A DNA stretch of 64,000 nt from Alitabrizicola rongguiensis (GTDB taxonomy: Bacteria > Pseudomonadota > Alphaproteobacteria > Rhodobacterales > Rhodobacteraceae), in NCBI RefSeq assembly GCF_021491355.1, contig NZ_JAKENF010000001.1, positions 372,001-436,000 on the forward strand, given 5' to 3'. The notes below the pieces were generated by a model that was not told where the DNA came from, ran no database searches, and saw only the letters and a program-made list of their open reading frames with translations. Each line of letters begins with the position of its first letter. Position 1 is the stretch's first letter. Position numbers and translations under genes: made by a program. Shown in pieces: positions 15,768 to 23,690 of the stretch.

Positions 15768-16664
15768 TTAGTGCATGACAGGTCTTGGCGCTACGGCCGG
15801 GGTGGCCGGCGAAGCGGGTCCGGATGGCGAAGCCGGCCACTGCACCGCCTCGGGGGCCGGGGGGCGATAGCCCAGTGATGAGTGCGGGCGCCTCGTGTTG
15901 TAGTGGCGGCGCCAAGACTCGATGACGATCTTCGCCTCGGCGAGGCTGTAGAAGATCTCCCCGTTCAGCAGTTCATCGCGGAGCTTGGAATTGAAGCTCT
16001 CGCAGTAGCCGTTCTCCCAGGGGGACCCCGGCTCGATATAGGCGGTCTTCGCGCCGACGGCGGCGATCCACTCCCGCACCGCCTTGGCGATGAACTCCGG
16101 GCCATTGTCCGACCGTATGTGATCCGGCACTCCGCGCAGGATGAACAGATCAGACAGCACGTCGATGACGTCGGTCGACCGAAGCTTGCGTTCGACGCGG
16201 ATCGCCAGGCATTCGAAGCTGAACTCGTCGATGAGGTTGAGCATGCGGAACTTCCTCCCGTCGTGGGTCCGGCTTTCAACGAAGTCGTAGGACCAGACAT
16301 GGTTCGGACGCTCGGGCCGAAGACGGATGCACGACCCGTCGTTCAGCCAGAGCCGGCCCTTCTTCGGTTGCTTTTGTGGGACCTTCAGCCCCTCCCGCCG
16401 CCAGATCCTCTCGACCCGTTTCACGTTCACCGCCCAACCGGCCTCGCGCAGAAGGGCCGTGATCCGGCGGTATCCGTAGCGCCCATATTGCGAGGCGAGC
16501 GCGATGATGTCCGCCGTCAGGGCGTCTTCATCGGCGCGCCCCTGCGGCACCTTCCGCTGGGTCGAGCGATGTTGCCCGAGCACGCGACAGGCGAGCCGTT
16601 CCGAGATCTGGAACTTCTGCCGGACGTGGTCGATGCAGGCACGGCGGCGGGCGGGGCTCAGAAG
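15768..16664 (-). CDS. IS3-family transposase OrfB (catalytic part)
   Basis: The catalytic frame is open from about 16664 and has a possible GTG at 16583. It carries an HTH_21-like segment ([20 protein letters not shown]) and an rve integrase core. The DDE residues are in [18 protein letters not shown] and [13 protein letters not shown], and the C-terminal [12 protein letters not shown] box is present. It should be made as an OrfAB fusion by -1 slippage near GGAAAC at 16664-16669, after which the sequence continues [18 protein letters not shown]. All key residues are present, so the element could still be active. Confidence 0.88.
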   Translation of the reverse strand, partial: LLSPARRRACIDHVRQKFQISERLACRVLGQHRSTQRKVPQGRADEDALTADIIALASQYGRYGYRRITALLREAGWAVNVKRVERIWRREGLKVPQKQPKKGRLWLNDGSCIRLRPERPNHVWSYDFVESRTHDGRKFRMLNLIDEFSFECLAIRVERKLRSTDVIDVLSDLFILRGVPDHIRSDNGPEFIAKAVREWIAAVGAKTAYIEPGSPWENGYCESFNSKLRDELLNGEIFYSLAEAKIVIESWRRHYNTRRPHSSLGYRPPAPEAVQWPASPSGPASPATPAVAPRPVMH

Positions 16665-16936
16665 TTTCCCCGTGCAGCCTCAGCCAGGATCAGCTTCTCC
16701 AGAGTCAGATCGGACACCGCTTTCCGGAGGCGCTCGTTCTCCTTCTCCAGCTCCTTGAGCCGCCTCACCTGGTCGGTCTTCAGCCCGCCAAACTCCTTCC
16801 GCCACCGGTAGTAGGTGAACTGCGTCACGCCGATTGACCGTACGGCCTCCGCAACCGATTGGCCCCGCGACACCAATACGTCGACCTGCCGCAGCTTCGC
16901 GACGATCTCCTCCGGCTTGTGCTTCTTCTGGGGCAT
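16658..16936 (-). CDS. IS3-family transposase OrfA
   Basis: A 92-aa helix-turn-helix protein beginning MPQKKHKPEEIVAKLRQVDV, with SVAEAVRSIGVTQFTYYRWR as the DNA-binding helices. A leucine-zipper-like helix (LKELEKENERLRKAVSDLTL) follows. It recognises the element ends and partners OrfB. The last codons overlap the OrfB frame in the -1 phase. The ATG at 16936 is chosen over an upstream in-frame codon because it matches the usual OrfA length. Confidence 0.88.
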   Translation of the reverse strand: MPQKKHKPEEIVAKLRQVDVLVSRGQSVAEAVRSIGVTQFTYYRWRKEFGGLKTDQVRRLKELEKENERLRKAVSDLTLEKLILAEAARGNF

Positions 16937-16997
16937 TCCTGCATCCTCCAAATGGCTCGAAAGCCATACCTCAGGGAGGACCACTTTTCAGGGGGCA

Positions 16998-17164
16998 GAC
17001 CAACATTGGATGCTGCAATCGGAGACGCCGTGATCGATGCAATGGACGCGCATGCGGCGATGAGCAAGCAAGCCCTGGAGTCCGAAGCGGTGCGCAAGGG
17101 AATCAAGGACATCTTGCTGAACCTCGGAGGCCTCTATGAGGCACTGAAAGCCGCTGCTGCCTGA
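16998..17164 (+). pseudogene. hsdR: 3' fragment of type I restriction endonuclease HsdR
   Basis: The frame immediately right of the insertion sequence encodes AVIDAMDAHAAMSKQALESE followed by AVRKGIKDILLNLGGLYEAL and ends at TGA 17164. This matches the extreme C-terminal helix bundle of HsdR subunits. The nuclease, helicase and most of the C-terminal domain are missing. Together with the hsdM start at 15536 it shows that the interior of an hsdM-hsdS-hsdR operon was deleted. Confidence 0.65.
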
Positions 17165-17319
17165 GGATCTCCGAAATCTGTGGTCTGGGCTCTCTTCGCT
17201 TGCGGTGTCTGAGTCGCAGATTGATGCATCGAGATGCGTCCAAGCACTAAACCTATGATGGGTTCTTTGGTGGGTGATCGCCATTCCACCGGAATTTCTA
17301 CAATGATTTCAAGGATAGA

Positions 17320-17396
17320 TGGCGGACCCGGAGCGATTCGAACGCCCGACCCTCAGATTCGTAGTCTGATGCTCTATCCAGCTGAGCTACGGGTCC
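17320..17396 (-). tRNA. tRNA-Arg (anticodon ACG)
   Basis: A 77-nt cloverleaf including encoded CCA (TGG at 17320-17322 on the plus strand). The acceptor stem pairs GGACCCG with CGGGTCC. The D-arm contains AGCTCAGCTGGATAGAGC, the anticodon loop is CTACGAA with ACG at 17360-17362, and the T-arm has GTTCGAATC. It reads CGN arginine codons after A34 deamination. Its 3' end faces the island on the left, a common integration site. Confidence 0.97.
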
Positions 17397-17462
17397 GTCG
17401 TGGGACGGGCATTTAGACGCCCGCGGTGGCCATTGCAAGGCCGAAAAAGAAAAACACCGGCG

Positions 17463-18923
17463 TCAGGCTCCTTCCGCTCCATCCAGTTCCTTGGGAAGGC
17501 GGATCAGGAACTCGGTCCCCTCGGCGTCGCTGCGCAGCAGATCCAGCCGGCCGCCATGGCCGCGGATCAGTTCGGCGGAGATCGCCAGCCCCAGGCCGGT
17601 GCCCCCTTTGCGTGCGCCCCCCTGAAAGGCGGTGAAGAGATGCTCGCGCGCCTTGGCCGGAAGACCGGGGCCGGTATCGCCGACCTTGATCCACCATTCG
17701 GCTTCATCCTCGCCCGCGCCGATCTCGACCGTGCCGGGATTGCCCGTCGCCTCGATTGCCTGCCGGGCATTGCGCACGAGGTTCGACAGGACACGGTAGA
17801 GCTGCTCGGAATCGGCCCGGATCGTCAGCGCGGGCGGAACGTCGACTAGGCACGCGACAATCGTGCCTGCGCCTTCGCCCAGCCCTTCCGCCTCGACCAC
17901 ATCCTCGGCCAGCGGGCGCAGCAGGAAAAGCGAAAGCTGCGGCGGCGGCTCTTCGGCTCTGCCGAAGGCCAGGGTCGTTTCGCAGAGGTTCACGGCCCGC
18001 TTGATCGAGGCTTCGAGCTTGGGCGCGGCGCGGGCGACCACGGGATCGTCGCTGCCCTCGATCCGGTCGGCAAAGAGCTGGGCCGTGGTCAGGATGTTGC
18101 GCAGGTCGTGGCTGATCTTGGCCACCGCCGCGCCCAACTGTGCCAGCCGCTCCTTCTGCTTCAGGGCGCCAGTCAGCTGGGTCTGCATGGTTTGCATCGT
18201 TTCCTCGGCCTCGCGCAACTCCACCAGCCGGGACGTGGGCGCGATGATGCGGCGCGTGTCCTCGGGCGCGGCGGCATAGGAGGTCATGTGATCAACGACC
18301 CGCTTGATCGGCACGACAAGCAGGCGGCGCACGGCAAGGAACAGCAGAACTGCCGTGACCGCCGAGATCAGTGCCGACAGCGACAGGATGCGCAGCCCGT
18401 ATTCGATCAGCGCCTTGCGCAAGGGGCCGGTCGGCAGCGTCACCTCGATCAGCAACCCTGCTTCCTGCACTGGGTTCCCGATGACCCGGATCACGTGGTT
18501 CCCGGGATCGGCAATCAGGGCGAAGGCGTCCTGGATCAGGGTCAGCGGGCCGGAACTGCGCAGGTCGTAGGTCGCTTGTATCGGCTCGGGAATCTCCGAG
18601 GACAGGACCAGCTGCCGGACCTCGTCGCGCCGCAGAACGACGTTGTAGACCCCGGCATTCGCCAGCAGCTCTTTCTCCAGGTCCGGGCCGATCATCTCGT
18701 CGGTCGCCAGCGTGGCGAGCGAGGCGATCTGCGCCTTCTCCAGCTTGTCCATCAGGTAGTCGGCGCGGAACCGGGCCAGCGACGGGACAAGGATCAGGAT
18801 TTCGGCAAGCACGAAGAAGGCGAATGTCAGAAGCAGGAAACGCCCTGACAAGGTGTTGAAAAACGACGCTCGCCCGACCTTCACTCCGTGCCGCCCCTTC
18901 CGCGCGGGCCCTGCAGTCCGCAA
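17463..18923 (-). CDS. Membrane-bound sensor histidine kinase
   Basis: A protein of up to 486 aa. A membrane segment at about 28-48, a periplasmic sensor region and a second segment at about 178-197 lead into a HAMP-like linker. The dimerisation helix carries the phosphorylated His272 in KISHDLRNI. The ATPase domain has the N box VRNARQAIEA, DTGPGLP and GGTGLGLAIS. The signal is unknown. No response regulator is adjacent within the window, so the partner must be encoded elsewhere. It starts 3 bp after the flavoprotein stop, and a GTG at codon 13 is an alternative start. Confidence 0.9.
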   Translation of the reverse strand: MRTAGPARKGRHGVKVGRASFFNTLSGRFLLLTFAFFVLAEILILVPSLARFRADYLMDKLEKAQIASLATLATDEMIGPDLEKELLANAGVYNVVLRRDEVRQLVLSSEIPEPIQATYDLRSSGPLTLIQDAFALIADPGNHVIRVIGNPVQEAGLLIEVTLPTGPLRKALIEYGLRILSLSALISAVTAVLLFLAVRRLLVVPIKRVVDHMTSYAAAPEDTRRIIAPTSRLVELREAEETMQTMQTQLTGALKQKERLAQLGAAVAKISHDLRNILTTAQLFADRIEGSDDPVVARAAPKLEASIKRAVNLCETTLAFGRAEEPPPQLSLFLLRPLAEDVVEAEGLGEGAGTIVACLVDVPPALTIRADSEQLYRVLSNLVRNARQAIEATGNPGTVEIGAGEDEAEWWIKVGDTGPGLPAKAREHLFTAFQGGARKGGTGLGLAISAELIRGHGGRLDLLRSDAEGTEFLIRLPKELDGAEGA

Positions 18924-18926
18924 GGG

Positions 18927-20348
18927 CTATGGCAGGACATGCTGCACCAGCCACACGACCCGCCTCAGGGCAGGATTATCAAAGAGCTTGGGCGAGAAAT
19001 AGGCCCCTGCCGCACGTTTCGACACCTCCGACAGAGTCGGATAGGGCAGGACCATTCCCGCAACGGCAGACAGCTTGATCCCGCTTGAAAGGGCGAGCGC
19101 CCATAGGCCGATCAGCTCGCCCGCCTGCGGTCCGACGATGCCCGCCCCGACGATCCTGCCCTTGACGGTCACCAGCTTCACCAGCCCCTCCGTACGGCCT
19201 TCCGCCTGGGCGCGGTCATTGTCGTGAAAGGGCCAGGGCAGGATCGTGACACCGGCACCATGGGCCTTGCGCGCCTCGGCTTCAGTCAGCCCGACCTGAG
19301 CGAGCTCGGGATCGGCATAGGTAACCCGGGGGATGTGATCGGTCCTTGCACGGGCGGGCAATCCGAGCACCGCCTGACGGATGACAATCCCGGCATGATA
19401 GCCCGCCAGATGCGTGAACTGCCCCTGCCCCGCCGCATCGCCCACCGCGAAGATCCGGCGATTGGTGCTGCGCAACCGGGCATCGACGGTCACGCCCTTG
19501 TCGTCATGCGCGACGTTCGCCGCGGCAAGCCCCATCCCGTCGAAGGTCACGGCGCGCCCAGTGGCCACCAGGAGATGGCTGCCCCCGAACGAGCGACCGT
19601 CCTCAAGGTGCAGCGTGACGCCATCGGACCAGTCCACGCGGGCGACCTTGGCCTTCGTGACGATCTCCACCCCTTCGTTGCGCAAGGCGGACAGAACGAC
19701 CTGCGCAAGCTCGGGATCCTCCTTCTGCAGGGCGGCGCCTCCATCCAGCACCGTTACCCGACACCCCAACCGCCGATGCGCCTGGGCAAGTTCGATCCCG
19801 ATCGGACCACCACCGAGGATCAGAAGATGTTGTGGCCGCTCGCGCAGCGGAAAGATCGTCTCGTTGGTCAGGAACGGCCCATCCGCCAGCCCCGGAATCG
19901 GCGGAACGCGCGGGCGCGATCCGGTTGCGATGACGAACCGCCGGGCGCGAATCCGCTGCCCCCCGGCCTCCACCACATCGGGCGCGACGAAGCGGGCATG
20001 GGCGCGGATGACCCGTACGCCAAGACCTTCGAACCGATCCTGGCTGTCGATCGGCGCGATCGTGGCGATAACCCGCGCGACGTGATCCTTGACCGCGGCG
20101 AAGTCGACTTCGGGCGTGACCGGACGAATGCCGAACCGTTCCCCCGTGGTCATCGCATGGGCGGCCTTCGCCGCCGCGATCAGCGCCTTCGACGGCACGC
20201 AGCCGTGGTTGAGGCAATCGCCCCCCATCTCGGCAGCCTCGATCAGAACGACGCGCGCGCCCATCTGCACCGCCCCCGCCGCAACCGACAAGCCGCCAGA
20301 GCCCGCCCCGATCACGCAGAGGTCCGTCCTGATCTCGTCCATCATCAT
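18927..20348 (-). CDS. FAD-dependent pyridine nucleotide-disulfide oxidoreductase (mercuric reductase-like)
   Basis: A 473-aa protein with the FAD motif VIGAGSGGLSVAAG and the redox-active disulfide GGDCLNHGCVPSKAL (about residues 45-58). It also has the NAD(P) motif LILGGGPIGIELAQ, the second FAD motif FAVGDAAGQGQFTH and a C-terminal dimerisation domain. The N-terminal metal-binding domain and C-terminal Cys pair of true MerA are absent, so reduction of mercury is not supported. Three ATGs in a row (20348, 20345, 20342) follow GGAAGGAG; the first overlaps the TVP38 stop as ATGA. It is coupled to the membrane protein upstream. Confidence 0.88.
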   Translation of the reverse strand: MMMDEIRTDLCVIGAGSGGLSVAAGAVQMGARVVLIEAAEMGGDCLNHGCVPSKALIAAAKAAHAMTTGERFGIRPVTPEVDFAAVKDHVARVIATIAPIDSQDRFEGLGVRVIRAHARFVAPDVVEAGGQRIRARRFVIATGSRPRVPPIPGLADGPFLTNETIFPLRERPQHLLILGGGPIGIELAQAHRRLGCRVTVLDGGAALQKEDPELAQVVLSALRNEGVEIVTKAKVARVDWSDGVTLHLEDGRSFGGSHLLVATGRAVTFDGMGLAAANVAHDDKGVTVDARLRSTNRRIFAVGDAAGQGQFTHLAGYHAGIVIRQAVLGLPARARTDHIPRVTYADPELAQVGLTEAEARKAHGAGVTILPWPFHDNDRAQAEGRTEGLVKLVTVKGRIVGAGIVGPQAGELIGLWALALSSGIKLSAVAGMVLPYPTLSEVSKRAAGAYFSPKLFDNPALRRVVWLVQHVLP

Positions 20349-21091
20349 AGGCTCCTTCCGCGCCAAAGCCGGATCAGGATCGGCAGCGCAGCCAGAACCG
20401 CAAGCCCGATTCCGGGCAGGATCGCCCGCCAGCTTTTCAACGTCGCAAGGTCGGGAACGCCACCCGCTGCCAGAACCTCGCCCAGACCCGCTCCGAACCC
20501 GGTCAGCAACAGAGCGCCGGGGATGATCCCGAAGAACGTCGTGAAAGCGAACCGTCCCAGACTGACCCCCATCACCGAAGGGATGAGATTGGCCAGAAAG
20601 AACGGCACGACTGGCGTCAGCCGCATGAGGAACAGCACCGACAACTCGTTCTGATGAATCCCCTCCATCAGCCGCGCGGCCCTGCCGCCGGCACCGGTGA
20701 TCCGCCCGCGAAGACTTTCACCGAAGCCCGATCTCGCCGCGAGAAAGATGAGCACCGCGCCGCAGGTCGCCGAAAGAAGATTGAACAGCACACCCGGGAA
20801 GATGCCGAACAGAAACCCGCCCGTCAGCGTCGCCACGGTCGCCCCCGGCAGGCTGAGCGTGACGATGACGGTATAGGCCAGCATGAACAGGACCACGGCG
20901 CGAAGGTAATGCGCATCGCGGTAGGCCAAGAGGTCGGCATGATGCTCGGACAGGGCCTGCAGGGTCAGGTCGTGCCGGAAAAGGATCGCCGCCCCTATGG
21001 CGGCAACCAGAATGACCAGGATCGGCACGCGCCGCCAAAGCCGCCCAGCCTCCTGCCTGCCCGCACCTGTGTCGCCCGTCTCCATCCCCAT
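20345..21091 (-). CDS. TVP38/TMEM64-family (DedA-like) membrane protein
   Basis: A protein of about 248 aa with five or six hydrophobic segments. It has the SNARE-associated/VTT domain hallmarks: LSLPGATVATLTGGFLFG in the first half and RLTPVVPFFLANLI with the following amphipathic loop. Members are cytoplasmic-membrane proteins proposed to move lipids or couple to proton transport. The frame extends to a TTG at 21121; I prefer ATG 21091, with ATG 21085 another option, and no clear ribosome-binding site decides. It is followed by the mercuric-reductase-like gene with an ATGA overlap, a pairing known from other proteobacteria. Confidence 0.85.
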   Translation of the reverse strand: MGMETGDTGAGRQEAGRLWRRVPILVILVAAIGAAILFRHDLTLQALSEHHADLLAYRDAHYLRAVVLFMLAYTVIVTLSLPGATVATLTGGFLFGIFPGVLFNLLSATCGAVLIFLAARSGFGESLRGRITGAGGRAARLMEGIHQNELSVLFLMRLTPVVPFFLANLIPSVMGVSLGRFAFTTFFGIIPGALLLTGFGAGLGEVLAAGGVPDLATLKSWRAILPGIGLAVLAALPILIRLWRGRSL

Positions 21092-21324
21092 CCGCTTGCC
21101 ATCCGCAGCCGGTCGCGCCAAAAGCTAGCACGCGCTCCCAACCGGCATAGGCAAGTTTTCCGCCGGCCGCGACGTCAGCCGGCAGCCTTGCGCAGATTCA
21201 GCGACAAAAAGCGGCTTGTCGGAATTGACTTGGACAAAGGTCGCCCGTAAAGGACGGGCTTCGAATGGGGGCCGCCCTCGAATCCTTTGCGGTTCGGGCT
21301 GCCCGGAAGAATTGGAGAGCCGCG

Positions 21325-21459
21325 ATGAAGCGCACGTATCAACCCTCGAACCTGGTCCGCAAGCGGCGCCACGGTTTCCGCGCCCGCATGGCGACCAAAG
21401 GCGGCCGCCTCGTGCTCGCCGCGCGTCGCGCCAAGGGCCGCAAGGTTCTGTCGGCCTGA
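21325..21459 (+). CDS. rpmH: 50S ribosomal protein L34
   Basis: A 44-aa, very basic protein beginning [20 protein letters not shown] and ending GRKVLSA, the standard L34 sequence. ATG 21325 follows GGAGAG at good spacing. It opens the rpmH-rnpA-yidD group, which in many bacteria continues directly to yidC. Confidence 0.98.
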   Translation: MKRTYQPSNLVRKRRHGFRARMATKGGRLVLAARRAKGRKVLSA

Positions 21460-21491
21460 TCGGCCGCGAACCTCTCGCAAGGTCACAAGAC

Positions 21492-21908
21492 ATGACACCG
21501 CCGGAGGCCGGGGCCACGGGCAGCAATGCCGAGGCAGCCCTGCCGCTCCCGGCGGTTTCAGTTTGTCTTGAGGTCATTGCCAAGCGCGCCGATTTCCTGC
21601 GCGCGGCACAGGCCCGGCGTCAGGCGATGCCGGGCTTTCTTGTGCAGGCCCGCCGCCGGGGCGACGACAGCCCGACGATCCGCGTCGGTTTCACCTGCTC
21701 GAAGAAGGTCGGCAACTCCGTCACACGCAACCGCGCCCGCCGCCGCCTGCGCGAGGTGGCCCGTGCCATCCTGCCCAAGGGCGGAAAACCCGGCTGGGAC
21801 TATGTGCTGGTCGGCCGCCCGGATGCGACGGTCAGCCGCCCTTACGCCGACCTGCTGAACGACCTGTCTCAGGCCTTGTCCCGCATCCATGCGGAGAAGG
21901 CCCGATGA
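21492..21908 (+). CDS. rnpA: Ribonuclease P protein component
   Basis: A 138-aa basic protein. It has [10 protein letters not shown] near the N-terminus, [20 protein letters not shown] (the central RNR box that contacts RNase P RNA) and [10 protein letters not shown] further on. It assists the catalytic RNA in 5' maturation of tRNAs. I start at ATG 21492, because longer versions would overlap rpmH. The stop overlaps the yidD start (ATGA). Confidence 0.95.
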   Translation: MTPPEAGATGSNAEAALPLPAVSVCLEVIAKRADFLRAAQARRQAMPGFLVQARRRGDDSPTIRVGFTCSKKVGNSVTRNRARRRLREVARAILPKGGKPGWDYVLVGRPDATVSRPYADLLNDLSQALSRIHAEKAR

Positions 21909-22132
21909 CCCCTCTTGCCCATCTCGTCGCCCTGCCCGTGCGGGCCTACCGTCTGGTCCTCAGTCCCTGGGTCGGCCACGGCTGCCGCTACCAGCCCACC
22001 TGCTCGGCCTATGCGCTCGAGGCACTGGACAAGCATGGAGCGATCAAGGGCAGCTGGCTCGCCGCCCGCCGCATCGGCCGCTGCCACCCCTGGGGCGGCT
22101 CGGGCTATGACCCGGTGCCACCGAAGGAGTGA
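21905..22132 (+). CDS. yidD: Membrane protein insertion efficiency factor YidD
   Basis: A 75-aa protein with the family signature of clustered Cys: [29 protein letters not shown] and [17 protein letters not shown]. YidD is membrane-associated and aids insertion by Sec/YidC. It overlaps rnpA and ends directly against the converging DUF3833-type lipoprotein gene (stop codons adjacent, no gap). Confidence 0.96.
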   Translation: MTPLAHLVALPVRAYRLVLSPWVGHGCRYQPTCSAYALEALDKHGAIKGSWLAARRIGRCHPWGGSGYDPVPPKE

Positions 22133-22660
22133 TCACTTCTTCTCGAAGAAGATGGTGACCTGTCCGATCCGAGCCCCCGCCTTGCGCATGTAGGCGATGT
22201 TCAGAAGCCGGTCCTCGGTCAGAAGCCACATCCAGTCGTCGAAGCCCACGCGCAGGGTGCCATCCGGCACGGGCAGGTCGATCCGGTAGGTCCAGTTGAA
22301 GGTGTCGCCCCGCTCGATTCCGCTCGCCGTCCCCAGAACGCCGGGCGCCGTGCCCTGCCAGGTATCCGGCCCGGTCTTGGTCAGCGTCCACTTCCGGTCT
22401 TCTTTCGACCCGTCCTCGTAGACGAAGTTCTCGTCCAGCGTCAGCATTTGGGTCTTGGGTTGCCAGTCACCGTCGATAGTCACCACGAAGCGCCGCCGAA
22501 CCTCGCCGAAGACATCCTGGAACTGGCCATGGGCCACCACGCGGCCGTCGAAGAATTCCTCGAGATTCAGCTTGCGGTCGCTCAGCAGGGGGTCTGATGG
22601 CCCCGGTCGGCCGGAGCAGGCGCCCAGAACAAGAAATGCTGCAAGGATGATCCAGCGCAT
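22133..22660 (-). CDS. DUF3833-family lipoprotein
   Basis: A 175-aa protein. Residues 1-17 are a lipoprotein signal ending LGACSG, with Cys15 as the acylated residue. The body is a lipocalin-like run of strands rich in W, F and D ([42 protein letters not shown]). The family is uncharacterised. ATG 22660 has GGGGAAGGG upstream. It lies in antisense orientation between yidD and ttcA, interrupting the usual yidD-yidC neighbourhood. Confidence 0.75.
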   Translation of the reverse strand: MRWIILAAFLVLGACSGRPGPSDPLLSDRKLNLEEFFDGRVVAHGQFQDVFGEVRRRFVVTIDGDWQPKTQMLTLDENFVYEDGSKEDRKWTLTKTGPDTWQGTAPGVLGTASGIERGDTFNWTYRIDLPVPDGTLRVGFDDWMWLLTEDRLLNIAYMRKAGARIGQVTIFFEKK

Positions 22661-22738
22661 CGCGCCCTTCCCCCAGTTGTTGTCCTGCCGTATACGCGCG
22701 GAAACGCCGACCGGATGCCCTGCGCGCGGAAAAGCCCC

Positions 22739-23614
22739 ATGTTTGACGAATCCGAAGACCTGCCGCCGATCCTGCGCGGCGCGCCCGACACAACCGAGTT
22801 CAAGAAACTCCGCAAACGGCTCGTGCGCGAAGTGCGCGAGGCGATCGAGACCTATGGCATGATCGAACGGGGCGCGCGCTGGCTGGTCTGCCTCTCGGGC
22901 GGGAAGGACAGCTATACGCTTCTCGCCGTGCTGACCGAACTCAAATGGCGCGGGCTGCTGCCGGTGGACCTTCTGGCCTGCAACCTCGATCAGGGCCAGC
23001 CGGGTTTTCCGGCGACCGTCCTGCCCGAGTTCCTGACCCGGATGCAGATCCCGCACCGTATCGAGTATGCCGACACCTATTCGATCGTGGTCGACAAGAT
23101 CCCGCAGGGCCGCACCTACTGCTCGCTTTGCTCGCGTCTCCGCCGCGGCAACCTCTACCGCATCGCGCGCGAGGAAGGCTGCTCGGCCGTCGTCCTCGGC
23201 CATCACCGCGACGACATCCTCGAGACCTTCTTCATGAACCTGTTCCACGGCGGGCGGCTGGCCACAATGCCGCCGAAGCTGGTGAACGAGGATGGCGACC
23301 TGTTCGTGTACCGCCCCCTTGCCTTCGTGGCCGAGGCGGATTGCGAGCGCTTCGCCCGCGACATGGCCTATCCGATCATTCCCTGCGACCTCTGCGGCAG
23401 CCAGGAGGGGCTCCAGCGACAGCAGGTGAAGCAGATCCTCGACGGGTGGGAGGCGCGCAGCCCCGGCCGCCGGCAGGTCATGTTCCGCTCGCTGATGAAC
23501 ACCCGGCCCTCGCATCTGCTGGACACGACGCTGTTCGATTTCGCCGGGTTGCAACTTGGTGCGCCTGCGGCGATGGATCGTGAAAATCCTCCGCAACTTC
23601 GCGGCGAGGATTAA
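22739..23614 (+). CDS. ttcA: tRNA 2-thiocytidine biosynthesis protein TtcA
   Basis: A 291-aa PP-loop ATPase. [12 protein letters not shown] is the ATP-binding loop. The Cys pairs in [12 protein letters not shown] and [11 protein letters not shown] are the family ligands for the [4Fe-4S] cluster, and [13 protein letters not shown] completes the active site. It thiolates C32 of certain tRNAs, including tRNA-Arg species. ATG 22739 has GGAAAAG upstream; an in-frame ATG at 22715 is less likely. Confidence 0.94.
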   Translation: MFDESEDLPPILRGAPDTTEFKKLRKRLVREVREAIETYGMIERGARWLVCLSGGKDSYTLLAVLTELKWRGLLPVDLLACNLDQGQPGFPATVLPEFLTRMQIPHRIEYADTYSIVVDKIPQGRTYCSLCSRLRRGNLYRIAREEGCSAVVLGHHRDDILETFFMNLFHGGRLATMPPKLVNEDGDLFVYRPLAFVAEADCERFARDMAYPIIPCDLCGSQEGLQRQQVKQILDGWEARSPGRRQVMFRSLMNTRPSHLLDTTLFDFAGLQLGAPAAMDRENPPQLRGED

Positions 23615-23690
23615 CACTCCGATCAGCCTGTCTGCCTAGCGTTCGACCTGCGGGCGCTCGTTTGCCCGCGATGATCAGGGCACGCAGCAG

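Larger units (their letters stand above)
15739..16997 (-). mobile_element. Complete IS3-family (IS407-group-like) insertion sequence, 1259 bp
   Basis: The ends are related inverted repeats. The left end reads TGCCCCTTTCGGGTGGTCCT and the right end, on the minus strand, reads TGCCCCCTGAAAAGTGGTCC. Two overlapping transposase frames on the minus strand fill the element. The size is right for IS407 relatives. The flanks are GGCC on the left and GACC on the right, so there is no exact 4-bp target duplication. That fits a deletion next to the element, because the two flanks come from opposite ends of a type I restriction-modification operon. Confidence 0.85.
12541..17319. other. Decayed genomic island beside tRNA-Arg
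   Basis: This segment separates the catabolic cluster from the tRNA-Arg gene and holds only accessory or broken material. It contains an IS3-family end, a primase-like tail, an iteron-bearing small gene, a phage-like small protein, a sorted secreted protein, and a type I restriction-modification scar around a full insertion sequence. The 3' end of the tRNA faces this segment, the usual side for integrase-mediated insertion. No integrase gene and no second copy of the tRNA 3' end were found by eye, so the boundaries are approximate. Confidence 0.6.

Noticed and set aside
15735-17001. 4-bp target-site duplication around the insertion sequence
   Set aside because: The flanks are GGCC and GACC, which differ at one base. 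The flanking genes also show that the two sides were not originally adjacent, so no duplication is claimed.
18927-20348. Calling the flavoprotein MerA (mercury resistance)
   Set aside because: The N-terminal heavy-metal domain and C-terminal vicinal Cys pair are absent, and no other mer genes are nearby.
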